A stretch of 64,000 bases of DNA from Bartonella massiliensis (GCF_902150025.1 NZ_CABFVS010000041.1:1-64000), one strand, 5' to 3'. Counted from the first letter of the stretch, positions 17,653-27,718 are shown. Translations and numbers: made by a program. The notes: a model not told the origin generated them from the sequence alone.

Positions 17653-19514
17653 ATTCAATGTGTTTGAATTAAAAGATATTTTATGAGGATATGGGAATAT
17701 TTTTTGTTTCTTAAAAGAATTTTCCTTTCGCTGATTAGCTTCATATAAAGAAGAGCTTTATCGTTTTAAAAATCGTATGCAGGGTATAAGCTGTTTCATG
17801 GAAAGATATGTTATGATTGTCGGTGAGTCTTTTTATTCTTAAGGCAAGCAATTTTTTTGCCTATTGGTTTGATAAAGTTTCTTGATTGTGTAAAAACTAT
17901 GTACAGAGGCATTTTTTAGAACGGCAAGCTTTTACAAAAAACTTTATGGTTGGCAGAGATTGCGTTTTGCTATTTCTTTGTCTTAAGGCTATTTTCTTTT
18001 AAAACTGTAAAGTTGCGCTGTTAAGTAAAACAAAACGCCCCCCAGTTGCCAATTTACGTGCTTTTTTTAAAAGAAACATTTCTCAATGCTCTTAATCCCG
18101 TTTTACGACAGTAGTTTGTGAAGGGTGTCATGATCAAGCCCCATGAAAGAATATAAAATCTATAGAGCACCAGCATTTTTATGCTTGATGAATAGGCTTA
18201 TAAAGAAGTACGCCAGCACCATCACATACTTGCCTTTGAGTGTTGCGGGCCATCCCTTGGGTTTGTAAGACGGTTGATGAAAAGCCATTTTTAGTTCTTT
18301 TTGCTTTAGCAATTTTTACCTCCACACGACCATCCCCGCTTTTGACGTGCAAGCCAAGTGATATGAACTGATTTAATATGAGAGGGGTTGTGATGAGAAA
18401 GTCTTACGATATTCGGCGTTATAATTCAAGGTAAAAATGATTATTTATCATTATAAATCAATGTATTATTGCCATTCGAGGGGCGTGCTCCTTATGCAAG
18501 ATAGAATGGCTCAAAAAAATGGATTCTTATTGTACGTTTACCGGTCTGTTTTGAAAAATATTTTTTTGTGAATGTCATGCACATATTTTATGTACGGCAT
18601 TTGTAAAGGATATATAATCACTTCTGTAAAGTGTGTCATCTATAGCGCATCGTTATCCTTACGCTTCATAAAAAATCAAAGGGGGGCATCACACACTTTG
18701 CCAACGTCCAATGTTGCGACAGTTCTTAATTTTTGAACGTTCTTATTATAGGCATTTGGTGTTCTTTGTTATCCAAATTTTATCCACATGGATTCTTGCT
18801 TGTGGTGTGTACAGAAAATAATTTTGATTGATTCAATATGGAAGGCTTTGAAATGAGAAAATCCTACGGCATTAAGGTTTCTCATTCAAGTTAAGGAACA
18901 ATGAATTATCATGATCAATCAATGTTCTGTTTGGGGTGTTTTGTCTGTTTTTAATATCTTACCCTATTATGCCATAAAACACCGTCATTGAAATTAAAAG
19001 GGGTGAGAACATAAAGAATAGAATACTTAAATATATTAAGTATTTTAAAAATAGAGCGTGTAAAGATTCAAGGTAAGACTTTTCTGTAGAGCCGCAAGAT
19101 ATATCATCAGTAATCAGTCAATTGATCTCCCTCGAGCAAGTCGATTGTTTTTTTACAAAGCTAATGTTGGAAGGAGCCTTCGTTCTTTGAGCGAGGAGGA
19201 TGCGGTCTTTGTTCCGTGCCGTTAAGCTGACTCTTTAGGATAAAACTTATTCGAGAAGATTATATCTAAAATGACTAAGGGTAAGATATAAATGACAAAA
19301 GAGAGCTCAATTGTGAAATAAAGTAAAGGGGAACGCTTTAAAGAGTAAGGAAGAAATTATTGGAATTGATGAATAAACCCCGCGTAAAGCCGCTTTTATC
19401 AAGTACATCAAGTTTATTTTCTGAAAATGTTTTTATAAAACTGAAGCTGTTTTTGTCAGAAAGATTAAGAAAATAACGATCAGAGAAAGATGCTAATGAT
19501 ATGTGGTTTCAAAA
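17653..19514. other. Long noncoding stretch with two reverse copies of the integrase-remnant repeat
   Basis: About 1.9 kb without an intact gene. On the minus strand 18030-18480 carries a decayed integrase N-terminus (start at about 18290, reading like MAFHQPSYKPKGWPATLKGKY, a frameshifted relative of MALMNRLNARSVATL) with its leader. 18620-18920 carries a shorter second copy, mostly leader. The 19000-19500 part shows nothing I can assign. Confidence 0.55.
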
Positions 19515-19515
19515 A

Positions 19516-19547
19516 TAAAAACTGGCAACATCAGTTACCAGTTTTTC
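19516..19547. terminator. Rho-independent terminator of the porin gene
   Basis: AAAAACTGGCAAC and GTTACCAGTTTTT pair around a 4-base loop, with A-run and T-run tails. It lies about 20 bases past the porin stop codon (minus strand) and is symmetrical enough to act both ways. Confidence 0.8.
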
Positions 19548-19567
19548 AAAGCTGTAGCCTAATAGAA

Positions 19568-20800
19568 TTAGAATGAACGCTGTAAACGGATCATACCTTG
19601 GAAAGCACTTTTTCCATGAAAGAAATGTTTTTCATTATTATTTGCATCTTTTATAACGCGGTCATCGTTCCAAGAAACATAGGTCAATTCAGGGGTAATT
19701 ACGAACCCTGGAACCAACGTGTATGCAATATTGACAGATGTTGCAAAGGTTTTTACAGCACTATAAGAAACTTGAGCATTCAAATCTGCTTTTGGCGTGA
19801 GTTTGTAAGTCGCACCTGCCCAAGCAGCCCATTTACCACCCCAGTTTGCATAGATCGTTGTGCTTCTGCGTGATAATTCACCTGGATTATCTTTATCTTC
19901 TGTGTAGTAATCGGTACCATTTTTATAGCCAGCCATTACCCATAGATTGAAACGATCGTTAACATTGAAATCCGTACGGATTTTTCCAGCCCATTTTTTG
20001 TAGTAAGCATCGTAGGCAGCAACGGCTGAAAAACCACCCCATTTTTGCATAAACTTTATACCCAAAACAACATTGGGGGTGTAGTTTTTAATTGCTTTAC
20101 TTGGAAGAGTATCGTTTGTTAGAGAAACAAGTTTACCATCTTTCTCAATATATTGACCCACATACTCGTCGTTTCCACTTCTTAATTCTGCTACTCCAGG
20201 AAGTTTATCTGCGTTATTGCCTATTTCAGCGCCGATAATAGCAGAAAAGCCGGAATCACCATTAAAGGTATAGGAAATAAAATTGGTGCGTGTTGTGCCG
20301 GCAGGCGCTATGCTGTCATCATTGAGAACATTTCCATAACCACCAACCCAGGTGTTGAAAATGGTATCATCAAGACCTACACGGAAACCACCCAATTCAA
20401 TATAAGCGGCTGAAAGTCTTGCTCCAGCTTTATTGGTACCATCACCCCAGCTTGAAAAAATTCTTGCATATGAACGAAGAGTTCCCATTTCTGTTTCAGA
20501 AGCGGCTTGAAAAACAAGAGTGAGCCGTGATGATGCACTATAGGTTTTTCTTTTGTTTTTCAGTTCAGTTTCGTTGGTTGCATCGATATTATCACCGCCG
20601 ATAAAATCAGCACGAACACTTCCTGATAAACGCATGCAGGTTTCTGTTCCAGGGATATAGAAATATCCTTTTCCGTAGGCGTCACAAACGCGAATATATT
20701 CTACTGGTTCAGGTTCGGCCACAGGGGCTGAAGCAGCGTGTGCTCCGGAAATTGCTAAAAAAGCCGCTGTAGAGCTTAAAAAGAGGGATTTTATATTCAT
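19568..20800 (-). CDS. Outer-membrane porin, Omp2b/Omp43 (Porin_2) family
   Basis: A 410-residue trimeric beta-barrel porin of the alphaproteobacterial Porin_2 family, forming channels for small solutes. A signal peptide of about 22 residues (FLSSTAAFLAISGAHA) is followed by ASAPVAEPEPVEYIRVCDAYG and GTETCMRLSGSVRAD, the family's N-terminal signature with two Cys that could pair. The body is alternating strand sequence and the C-terminus is FQGMIRLQRSF, ending in Phe as barrel proteins do. In Bartonella relatives (Omp43) are major surface proteins linked to adhesion. CGGAG lies eight bases before ATG. A tandem repeat sits in its leader (20848-20888) and a terminator follows. Related porin genes usually occur in multiple copies; only one is in this window. 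Confidence 0.9.
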   Translation of the reverse strand: MNIKSLFLSSTAAFLAISGAHAASAPVAEPEPVEYIRVCDAYGKGYFYIPGTETCMRLSGSVRADFIGGDNIDATNETELKNKRKTYSASSRLTLVFQAASETEMGTLRSYARIFSSWGDGTNKAGARLSAAYIELGGFRVGLDDTIFNTWVGGYGNVLNDDSIAPAGTTRTNFISYTFNGDSGFSAIIGAEIGNNADKLPGVAELRSGNDEYVGQYIEKDGKLVSLTNDTLPSKAIKNYTPNVVLGIKFMQKWGGFSAVAAYDAYYKKWAGKIRTDFNVNDRFNLWVMAGYKNGTDYYTEDKDNPGELSRRSTTIYANWGGKWAAWAGATYKLTPKADLNAQVSYSAVKTFATSVNIAYTLVPGFVITPELTYVSWNDDRVIKDANNNEKHFFHGKSAFQGMIRLQRSF

Positions 20801-20847
20801 ATGGAATCTCCGAGGTCCGTTTTTTTTTAAAATTTAATCTTTTCTTA

Positions 20848-20888
20848 AAGAGAATTCTTTGTCTAATAAGAGAATTTCTTTGCCTAAT
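20848..20888. repeat. Tandem 20-21 bp repeat in the porin leader
   Basis: Two adjacent near-identical units, AAGAGAATTCTTTGTCTAAT and AAGAGAATTTCTTTGCCTAAT (plus-strand reading), 47 bases upstream of the porin start. The unit contains the half-palindrome AGAATTCT. It might bind a regulator or affect the 5' untranslated region; this is inference. Confidence 0.6.
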
Positions 20889-21142
20889 GCATTAAAGACA
20901 AAGCAAAACACGCGATACTCATTGTTCTAGCTATACTAATCTTTATTAAAGTTTCAAATATGAAATTACTTTTTTGTAATGTATCCATGTACTATTCTAG
21001 ATGATGTGGTAAAAAAGACACAATTTTTGTTTTGTTAATTTTTGTTCTCTATGAAATCAATATAAGGAAAAAAATTCAAATATTTGGGAAAAAAATCGAA
21101 AATGTCTTGAACTTTCTGTTGATACCATTTATGCCTCTCCTT

Positions 21143-21233
21143 GGAGAGGTGGCCGAGTGGTCGAAGGCGCTCCCCTGCTAAGGGAGTAGGGCTCAAAAGG
21201 CTCTCGAGAGTTCGAATCTCTTCCTCTCCGCCA
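21143..21233 (+). tRNA. tRNA-Ser (anticodon GCT)
   Basis: Acceptor GGAGAGG pairs with CCTCTCC, followed by G and an encoded CCA. The D-arm is GGCCGAGTGG, the anticodon arm CTCCC-CTGCTAA-GGGAG gives GCT, there is a long variable arm and the T-arm is GAGAGTTCGAATCTC. It reads AGC/AGU serine codons. An integrase remnant about 300-700 bases downstream suggests this gene was an integration target. Confidence 0.95.
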
Positions 21234-21325
21234 CTATTCAATAAAATCCTAGTGTACATATACAAGGTGTATATATGAAAATGTATTATATATAAAATCA
21301 GTGTATGATATATGTGATATAAAGG

Positions 21326-21487
21326 TGAGGAAAGTTGGCTTCCTTTAACTTTTTTAACTTGTTTTTCTATCTCCTTTGCACCTTTTTGTCGTTTTTTCAT
21401 TGCTTCTATTGCTAGCCGTTGATGATTTGTGCTCTTTGTTTCAAGAAATTCCGTATTATCTTTAGTCCAGCCAAACAGTGTTTTCAT
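21326..21487 (-). pseudogene. Possible gene fragment between tRNA-Ser and the integrase remnant
   Basis: A minus-strand frame starting at ATG 21487 gives about 54 protein-like residues (MKTLFGWTKDNTEFLE, then AIEAMKKRQKGAKEIEKQ). It then turns into low-complexity sequence and runs across the tRNA, where it cannot be coding. It may be the start of a lost cargo or core gene. No family recognised. Confidence 0.25.
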
Positions 21488-21520
21488 TCACGCAAACTTA
21501 AGGGTTTGCAGGCAAGAGGT

Positions 21521-21930
21521 TGATTTGTAATGATAATCTAGCGTTATTCATATTGAATGAGAGTTCCGAATAACGTAAGATTCCCTTATTTCCAATCTGC
21601 TTATCTTGAATCAATCAGAATCACTCATTTGCACATAACAAGTGGAATGAGTGTGTGGATCAAATTTGGATAGGAAAAGACTCAAAATGGTTCTTATGAA
21701 TCGGCTTAATGCAAGATCTGTCGCAACATTGGGGGTGGTAAATATAATGATGGTTCTGGCTTGTTACTTCATAAGCGTAAAGATGGGGGTGCTCAATGGA
21801 TGTACCGTTATACCATTCACGGTCGGCGCCACGAAATGGGCTTGGGTGCGCTTTGAGAGATGTCTCTTTAAAACAAGCCTGTGAATTGGCAACTGGGTGG
21901 CGTTCTGTTTTACGGAGCAGCGTGTAGAGC
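21521..21930 (+). pseudogene. Decayed P4-type integrase N-terminus with its leader
   Basis: Near-identical over most of its length to 2698-3110: the leader with the inverted repeat CGTTATTC...GAATAACG, then ATG 21687 (VLMNRLNARSVATLG). A missing base after GGGGG shifts the frame before GKYNDG, and a later change gives a stop in the GLGALRD region. Only the DUF4102 part is left. It lies beside tRNA-Ser, the classic target of P4-type integrases, so it probably marks the edge of an old island covering part of 21.5-29 kb. Confidence 0.7.
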
Positions 21931-22589
21931 CGTTTGTTTTTTCATATCGGGGGCTTGGTGATATTTCATAAAACAAGTGTCAAAAACTTTTTTTAAAAGG
22001 GTGAAAAATTAAAGTGAAATCAATCAGAGATGTTGCAATTCCCATAGGCTCCATGCAAATCGCCATACCAATTTATCTTTATGCCGATTTATATAAAAGG
22101 AGCATGATCTCGTGAAAAAAAAACGTGCGAGAACGTCAAAGGATTTATTTCAAAATTTCAAAGGCTTTTATTGATAAAAGAAGGCGAAACTTTGTTATCA
22201 GATTGATGTTTTATCTTTTTGAGCGAAGAATTGCTGAAAGACTTTTATGAATATAAGAAACAGCACGAACGCCGATAAGAATTAAGCAGATGTAAAGCGA
22301 GATGTGTTCGGGATGTTATTTTAAATGTGTTTTATATCATCTATTATCATTTCCAATAATTGGGGGGTATATTTGTTGTTTGATGACGTTGTTTGCTAAG
22401 CTTTTGCTTTTTCTATGGTGGGTCAAATCAATACCGACTTTTAACACAGTAGCATAGGTTAAAGATAAATATTTAAGGCGATTGATTGCTTTAAACATTG
22501 CATCTGCTCTTATAGATTAAATAGGGAAAAGATAGGGTAACTTGTTAGCAAATCATTTTTTTTAAAATGGGAAGATCATTTCATTAAAA

Positions 22590-22870
22590 AAATATGAAAG
22601 TGGAAAAGATAGAAATCAGTTTCCATCTTTATCATCACCTTCATGGATTTAGCTTTACAACTGTCACGAATCTTTAACAGTCGTATTCGTTCAATAATGG
22701 AGATTATGTACTTCACGCTTTTGTCTATTCCGTTTAGGAGTATACGCCCCGCGTGTTGCCAATGGACGTATTGCCAATGTATGTGCTGGTTTGAAAGAGA
22801 TCTCTCTCAACACTTCCAAGCTCATTTTGCAATATGGTATAAAATGCAAAAGCTTTGGTGAATTATAGAA
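22590..22870. repeat. Dispersed-repeat copy (family B with reverse integrase tail)
   Basis: The stretch from AGTGGAAAAGATAGAAATCA through CATCTTTATCATCA and on to TCACGCTTTTGTCTATTCCG and ATTGCCAATG aligns by eye with 38010-38230 and 45020-45200. It is therefore the family B block joined to the 3' part of the reversed integrase remnant. No intact ORF. A fainter leader-like piece (AGATTTTGATTATTTCAACAT) lies at about 23150-23250. Confidence 0.45.
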
Positions 22871-23356
22871 AGCTCGCATATCATTTTGGGACTTGTTAAG
22901 AAACAAGGTGCCACAAATCTATATTTGCTGCCATGTTGTCATAGGCTTTATCTATGAGCATTCATAAGTTTTTTCTTTTCTCAATTGTTTTTACTCAACA
23001 GAAAAATAGTCAAAAATATAAAAAAGCTTAATAAAGAAAAGAACCGCCTGCCAATGAAAAGCTTGGATCAAAAATCCACAATGAAGAAGTGCAAGTGCTG
23101 ACGATATTCCAATAAAAGAAAAAATAGTCAAATGTGTTTTTTTCGTTTATGATGTGCAAACAAAAGATTTTGATTATTTCAACATAAAAACAGATGTGAA
23201 AAAAATCTTACGATATTTGAGTTCGTATAAATTATTGCTTTATGGATGCGTTGTCTGTTGAAAGCTTGATGTGTCAAAGGTTACAAGAAGCCTAGATCTT
23301 TTTGAGAGAAAATCTTAAAAAACATCGTCGATGATAATTTTATCGTTTTCCTCTTA

Positions 23357-24577
23357 TCAAGAAGTGTGAGCGTGTTTCATCCATCTCATGACGATTACAC
23401 CACATAGGAAAAAAGTAAGGGTCGGTAACATGAGGTAATAAGAGGGCGCAACGTTTGCAGGAAGAAAAGAAATAATACTTAATACGGTGATTGAAAATAT
23501 TCTTCCGCTAAAAGATACCGCACCAACAATACCGGAAATATGTTGCCTTTGTGTTTGATTCAGTTCGGAGAAAAATAAGCTTTTTGCTCCTATCGGTACC
23601 GTGCAAATAAATCCATGGATTAAAGAGAAGGCAATGACTGATACCGCCGTTTGATTGCTATGGACGAAAAAATAAAGTGCGATGCACATCAGAAAAGAAA
23701 AGAAGGAAAAATATTTGATAGAGTTCTTATATTTTTTATCAAGAACATGATATTTTGCCATCAGTAAATTTGAAAAATACTGTGCTGAAAAGGCTCCAAT
23801 ATGACAGCACATAAGGACCAACATTTGCGAACCATTAAGGTGAGCAATTTTTTCCCCCTTGCCAAGGATAATTGGTTGCCAGAAATGATAAATAATCTGA
23901 ATTCCAGCGCTAAAAAGACACATGAGGAAAATAAACCATGCGTCTCCTACGGTGTTTTGAAAGATCCACAGCGTTTCCTTGGCATTATGCAAGATTGTTT
24001 TTGTTTTATGTGTTTCAATCGTTGTTTTCTTTTCTTCAGGAACAATAAGGAAGATCAAAAAAATAATTCCCATCATGAGGCATGAGAGAATATATCTCAT
24101 AAAATATTGTCCAGAATAATAGATCGTTCCAATGCCTACAACCCCACTGAAAATACTTCCGAAAGAGTTCACTTGGTGATAAAGATGAGCATAATGCGAA
24201 AAGTGATCATGTTGATCACCAAGAGAATGGTAAATCCAGCCGTCAATGGCACTGACAATGATGCAAATGCCTGCCGCATAGAGAATTTGCGCAATAATAA
24301 GCGCTGTCATATTAGGGGCTTGAAGACAGAGAAGATAAAATATTCCGGTCATAAAGACGCCAGCTATTACGGAATATTTACGTCGATATCTGTCCGCTAA
24401 AACAGCACAAGGAAAATCAAGCAGCAGAATGGTTGTGGAAAAGACAACTTGAAGCAGCGCCAGTTGCGCGAGACTAACTCCCATCGACATTAAAAAAATC
24501 GCATGGTAAACACCAATGAGCATACGTATGGCATTATAGGAGCCATAGGTGAGAGCAAGGGTGCGTGGTCTATTCAT
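23357..24577 (-). CDS. MFS-type exporter beside a ThiF/MccB-like pseudogene
   Basis: A 406-residue, 12-helix MFS protein with motif A as LADRYRRKYSVI (about residues 60-71) and no sign of decay. Its ATG directly follows the stop of the ThiF-like remnant, so the two were one transcript. That order, an E1-like adenylating enzyme followed by an MFS pump, is the mccB-mccC order of microcin C-type loci, where MccC exports the peptide-nucleotide. MccC-like is thus the best guess, but drug exporters of this class cannot be told apart by reading alone. It probably persists as an efflux or immunity function after loss of the enzyme. Confidence 0.7.
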   Translation of the reverse strand: MNRPRTLALTYGSYNAIRMLIGVYHAIFLMSMGVSLAQLALLQVVFSTTILLLDFPCAVLADRYRRKYSVIAGVFMTGIFYLLCLQAPNMTALIIAQILYAAGICIIVSAIDGWIYHSLGDQHDHFSHYAHLYHQVNSFGSIFSGVVGIGTIYYSGQYFMRYILSCLMMGIIFLIFLIVPEEKKTTIETHKTKTILHNAKETLWIFQNTVGDAWFIFLMCLFSAGIQIIYHFWQPIILGKGEKIAHLNGSQMLVLMCCHIGAFSAQYFSNLLMAKYHVLDKKYKNSIKYFSFFSFLMCIALYFFVHSNQTAVSVIAFSLIHGFICTVPIGAKSLFFSELNQTQRQHISGIVGAVSFSGRIFSITVLSIISFLPANVAPSYYLMLPTLTFFLCGVIVMRWMKHAHTS

Positions 24578-25228
24578 TTATGTTGTTCCACAAACCTTAC
24601 AGTGAGGATTTTTCTTTAGAGAACGTTCTTCTATGAAGAGTTGGTTGCTCCATATTCCTACACGGCGATCAGTGGAAAGAAGGCTGCCATAACCGCCCAA
24701 AAATTTCAGAGCATCATTGGCACACATGGCGGCTGAAAGAGCATTCACAGGAGGAAATATAGCCACTTTGAAGTTATTATTAATCGTAACACAAGCGTCA
24801 TAAATAAGATGGTCGCTTTTTTCCGGAAGACTGCCTATAGATGAGCTACATGCATAGCAACCAGTTTGTCCAGGTATATAAAATAGACCAAAGACAGCTA
24901 TAGTCATTAACGTAACCGGAATTTATAGAGGCTTGTTTATTCTTTACGCACCATTCATTGATCCATAGTCCTAGCTGATCAGGTGAAGCAGCAGAAATGA
25001 TCCATAAATCAGCTTTGGGTAATTTGTTGATATCCTTTTTTTCAGTCACCACCATTTGTACCCCCATTTCTCTTTGACTGTTTTGCTGTTTCAATTTACG
25101 TTAAAACAACAATTGTTTTTCAGAATCTTTCTCTTTTATTCAATAAAAAATTATCTTGCAAGGTTCGTCACTTTGATGACATCATTATTAATAAAAGACA
25201 ATTTCCCATGCATCAGAGGAGGTATTCC
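24578..25228 (-). pseudogene. ThiF/MoeB/MccB-like E1 adenylating enzyme, frameshifted and truncated
   Basis: Pieces in different frames join into an E1-like enzyme. FINNDVIKVTNLAR (about 25205-25160) matches the D.D.V..SNL.RQ nucleotide-binding motif and is followed by stops. The frame from 25094 (KKDINKLPKADLWIISAASP...INSGYVNDY) covers the middle. A shift at about 24895 leads into FYIPGQTGCYAC and, at the end, HCKVCGTT: two CxxC pairs, as in the zinc site of this superfamily. The N-terminal GxGGxG region and any N-terminal domain are missing. Relatives activate C-termini of ThiS/MoaD-like proteins or, in microcin C-type systems, of a short peptide. The adjoining exporter favours the latter. 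Not functional as read. Confidence 0.6.
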
Positions 25229-26246
25229 TATGCATTAGAGGATACAAGCATTGCTGATTCATCATTAAATTCCCCCTAAAATGATGACACTTTTTTTTGC
25301 AAAAAAAATATGCTGAAAGCAGGCTCAATGCCTAGTATAACTTTGAAGGTGAAGATGATATCCTAAAAGAGCACTCTTAATAGAAGATAATAGAAGAAAT
25401 TCTTTGATCGGGCAGACAGAGCAAAACAATCGCTCAGAATAAAAAAGCCCAACACATGATTAAAGTCTTTATCTCATGATGAATAATGACAAATTTTAAA
25501 TTTCATTGATGCTCTTTTTTGTGATCTGCTGCGCTTTTGTGACCCACTGCGCTGTAAAAAAGGTTAAACTCTCCCAATTTATGCCTCTCATTTATCATTG
25601 ATCATAAACATTTTTAAAAACTTGCTCTAAAACGGCATCCTTTTACGAATAACAATATATACTGTCTCTTAAATTATAATCTTGCTTATTCATGTGCCTC
25701 TGCTGATAAATCAACTGTTCTTTAAAAAAATCCGCTTGAGAAAAATGCAGCCTATCCGTTTCATACTTGATGATCTTTTAATTAATTTAAGGAAGATAAT
25801 ATAGAAAATGAATAATTTTGAATTTTTGTAAAAAAAACGCAATTTTTTACGGCTGCTGTTGGAATAAACAAAACTCTCTTAAAAGGAAACCTCTATATCA
25901 TGGCTTTTATACCATTGATTGTGTTTCATCCATTTTGATGAATGCATCAATTTCATAATTGTTAATATATAAATTAATCAAAATATTAGTTTTGATTAAT
26001 TTATCATATCATTTTAAATTCTTTTTAAAGCCCGTATAAAGTGATTAAACTTCTCGTATAAAATAACAGAAAAGTTTATGGTTAATCTGTTGAATAAATT
26101 ATTTTTATCAGTTTATTTAGTTTATAGAATATTTTATTGGTATACAGCTTATCATTTTTATCATAGATTATCATTAGTAGATTTAATAATTTTTATTATA
26201 TATATTTTGATACGAATTTAGGTATTTTGTACGAGAAAATAGAAAA
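25229..26246. other. Noncoding AT-rich stretch
   Basis: About 1 kb with no convincing gene. On the minus strand an ATG pair after AGGGGG at about 25275 starts a 25-codon ORF (MMNQQCLYPLMHR...) just upstream of the E1 remnant. It could be a precursor-like peptide or chance. The part next to 26247 is extremely AT-rich and should hold a promoter. Confidence 0.35.
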
Positions 26247-26837
26247 ATGTTTACAAAAAAAGTTCCGTTGAGAGAAAGCTTATTGCTAGTCCTGTTTTTG
26301 CTGACATATCTTATGTCCGTCTCGTGTGGCTATACTGGCATAAGTGAATTCTTTTGTTCTAAAGTCGTTAAGGAACGGGATGATGCTATTGAGAAGTTAG
26401 CTTCAGTTGAGTTTGAAAAAGCAAATGCCGAACGGGGATGGAACGATACAATAAGGTTATTAGGGATAGTGGTAGAGGATTTGCAGAGAAGTGCTCTTGA
26501 ACAGCAGGAGTTCCATTTGGCATTGCTAAAAGGGATGCCAAATAACAAGCAGCTTGCTTATAAATATGAGCTAACTCAAAAACGGAATACAGCAATTTTT
26601 GAGCGAATAAAGAAAGTTCTTACTTTATTTGAACATGTTGAAAAACGAACAGAAGCTTTTCGAATGCTCAATGAAGCGAACAAACTTCAGAACCAATCTC
26701 AGTCATTAGATGATTTAAAAGTGATATCTCAACATGACGAACATATTAATAAATTAAATAAAGAGCTTGAGAAGCTGGGTCATGAAATTGATGGTTTAAA
26801 CAACAAGCTTCAAAATTTGAAAAAAATATCGGGATAA
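26247..26837 (+). CDS. Membrane-anchored coiled-coil protein, first of a four-gene set
   Basis: A 196-residue protein with one N-terminal hydrophobic segment (about 12-30, LLLVLFLLTYLMSVSCGY), then a KERDDAIEKLASVEFEKANAE motif and long helices that end in a coiled coil (about 155-193: HINKLNKELEKLGHEIDGLN). A Cys follows the hydrophobic segment but the box is not a canonical lipobox. The ERD(D/A)A(I/V)E element after a membrane segment recurs in the third and fourth genes of this set, which suggests one family. Function unknown. It lies in a probable old island downstream of tRNA-Ser. Confidence 0.6.
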   Translation: MFTKKVPLRESLLLVLFLLTYLMSVSCGYTGISEFFCSKVVKERDDAIEKLASVEFEKANAERGWNDTIRLLGIVVEDLQRSALEQQEFHLALLKGMPNNKQLAYKYELTQKRNTAIFERIKKVLTLFEHVEKRTEAFRMLNEANKLQNQSQSLDDLKVISQHDEHINKLNKELEKLGHEIDGLNNKLQNLKKISG

Positions 26838-26916
26838 AGGAACAGCAGTTGTCCATTGATGCCATGGAAAAGAAGGCATGAAATGTTCAATGATTTTATT
26901 AAAGAAGGAATGAACG

Positions 26917-27072
26917 GTGGGATTTGCCATAATACTCACTCTATCCGTTACGGTTATTATAGGAACTCTTTGTTTTTTGTGTAACAGGAACTGCGAAAGA
27001 GCCGAAAGAGCGCGACAGAAAAGATATAGAGAAGTAAAAGAAACATGCTCTGAAAATGAAAGAAGAAAATGA
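26917..27072 (+). CDS. Small single-span membrane protein (51 aa)
   Basis: A GTG at 26917 opens a 51-codon frame: hydrophobic FAIILTLSVTVIIGTLCFLC, then a charged tail (NRNCERAERARQKRYREV). The stop overlaps the ATG of the next gene (ATGA at 27069-27072), the same coupling seen between the next two genes. A competing ATG at 26910 with a better ribosome site (AAGAAGGA) opens another frame of only 24 codons; it might be a leader or the original start before a small indel. No family known. Confidence 0.45.
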   Translation: MGFAIILTLSVTVIIGTLCFLCNRNCERAERARQKRYREVKETCSENERRK

Positions 27073-27533
27073 GTTCAATTATGACAATACAAGCCCCCCA
27101 ACCATTGTGTGAGACACTTCAAAATCCAGATAATAAGGTTTCGGGCGTTTCTTCAGCATTTGACAAAGAATCGAAAGTTTTAGCGTTTAAAGAAGCTATG
27201 GTACTTTCATTGAAGGACTATAAAATAATTTTCTTCATATTTGTTATCGGTTTAGCAGTGGATTCTGTTATCCAGGTGTTTTACGAAGACATTATCCAAG
27301 TATTTGATGTGGCTATTACCCAAACATTGGATGGAGTCAGAGAGTTCGATATTCTGACTTTTATATGTATTTTGATCCTATTTATTTTGATCTGTTGTTG
27401 CTTGGCTATTCCGATTATTTTAATTTTACACATACGATTGACGAAGAAGTTGAAAAAAACACTTCAGCAGTTAGAAGACACTCTTCAGCAGCGAGATAAA
27501 GCTCTTGCGCTACAAAAAGGGAGAGAAAAATGA
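27069..27533 (+). CDS. Two-span membrane protein with coiled-coil tail (154 aa)
   Basis: It has a soluble N-terminal 50 residues, a hydrophobic segment at about 52-68 (IIFFIFVIGLAVDSVIQVF) and a second at about 97-122 (FICILILFILICCCLAIPIILIL). It ends in a helical tail LKKTLQQLEDTLQQRDKALALQKGREK, which carries the QRDKAL variant of the shared ERDxA motif. Its start overlaps the upstream stop and its stop overlaps the next start (ATGA both times), so the set is translated as a unit. Function unknown. Confidence 0.55.
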   Translation: MSSIMTIQAPQPLCETLQNPDNKVSGVSSAFDKESKVLAFKEAMVLSLKDYKIIFFIFVIGLAVDSVIQVFYEDIIQVFDVAITQTLDGVREFDILTFICILILFILICCCLAIPIILILHIRLTKKLKKTLQQLEDTLQQRDKALALQKGREK

Positions 27534-27718
27534 CAGCTCTTATGATATTATTTGTTTTTATAAATACAATTATCGATTGTATTTTTCAGATAGCAATCAT
27601 TATGCTTTGTTATTCTTTTACGAAGCGTTCAAAATTGTATAAAAAGGTTATTGCAGAATTAGAAAAAGTGACAAGAGAGCGAGATGCAGCAGTCGAGGGA
27701 TTATTCGAGAAACAATAA
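27530..27718 (+). CDS. Small membrane protein with ERDAAVE tail (62 aa)
   Basis: One N-terminal hydrophobic stretch (about 3-27: LMILFVFINTIIDCIFQIAIIMLC), a short basic loop (FTKRSKLYKKV) and the tail ELEKVTRERDAAVEGLFEKQ. The tail repeats the motif found in the 196-residue protein (KERDDAIEKL). ATG overlaps the preceding stop. It is the last gene of the four-gene set; no terminator is evident. Function unknown. Confidence 0.5.
   Translation: MTALMILFVFINTIIDCIFQIAIIMLCYSFTKRSKLYKKVIAELEKVTRERDAAVEGLFEKQ

Noticed and set aside
21035-21325. Downstream part of a 150-codon minus-strand ORF
   Set aside because: It runs antisense through tRNA-Ser and an AT-rich palindromic tail; only the first 54 codons look protein-like.
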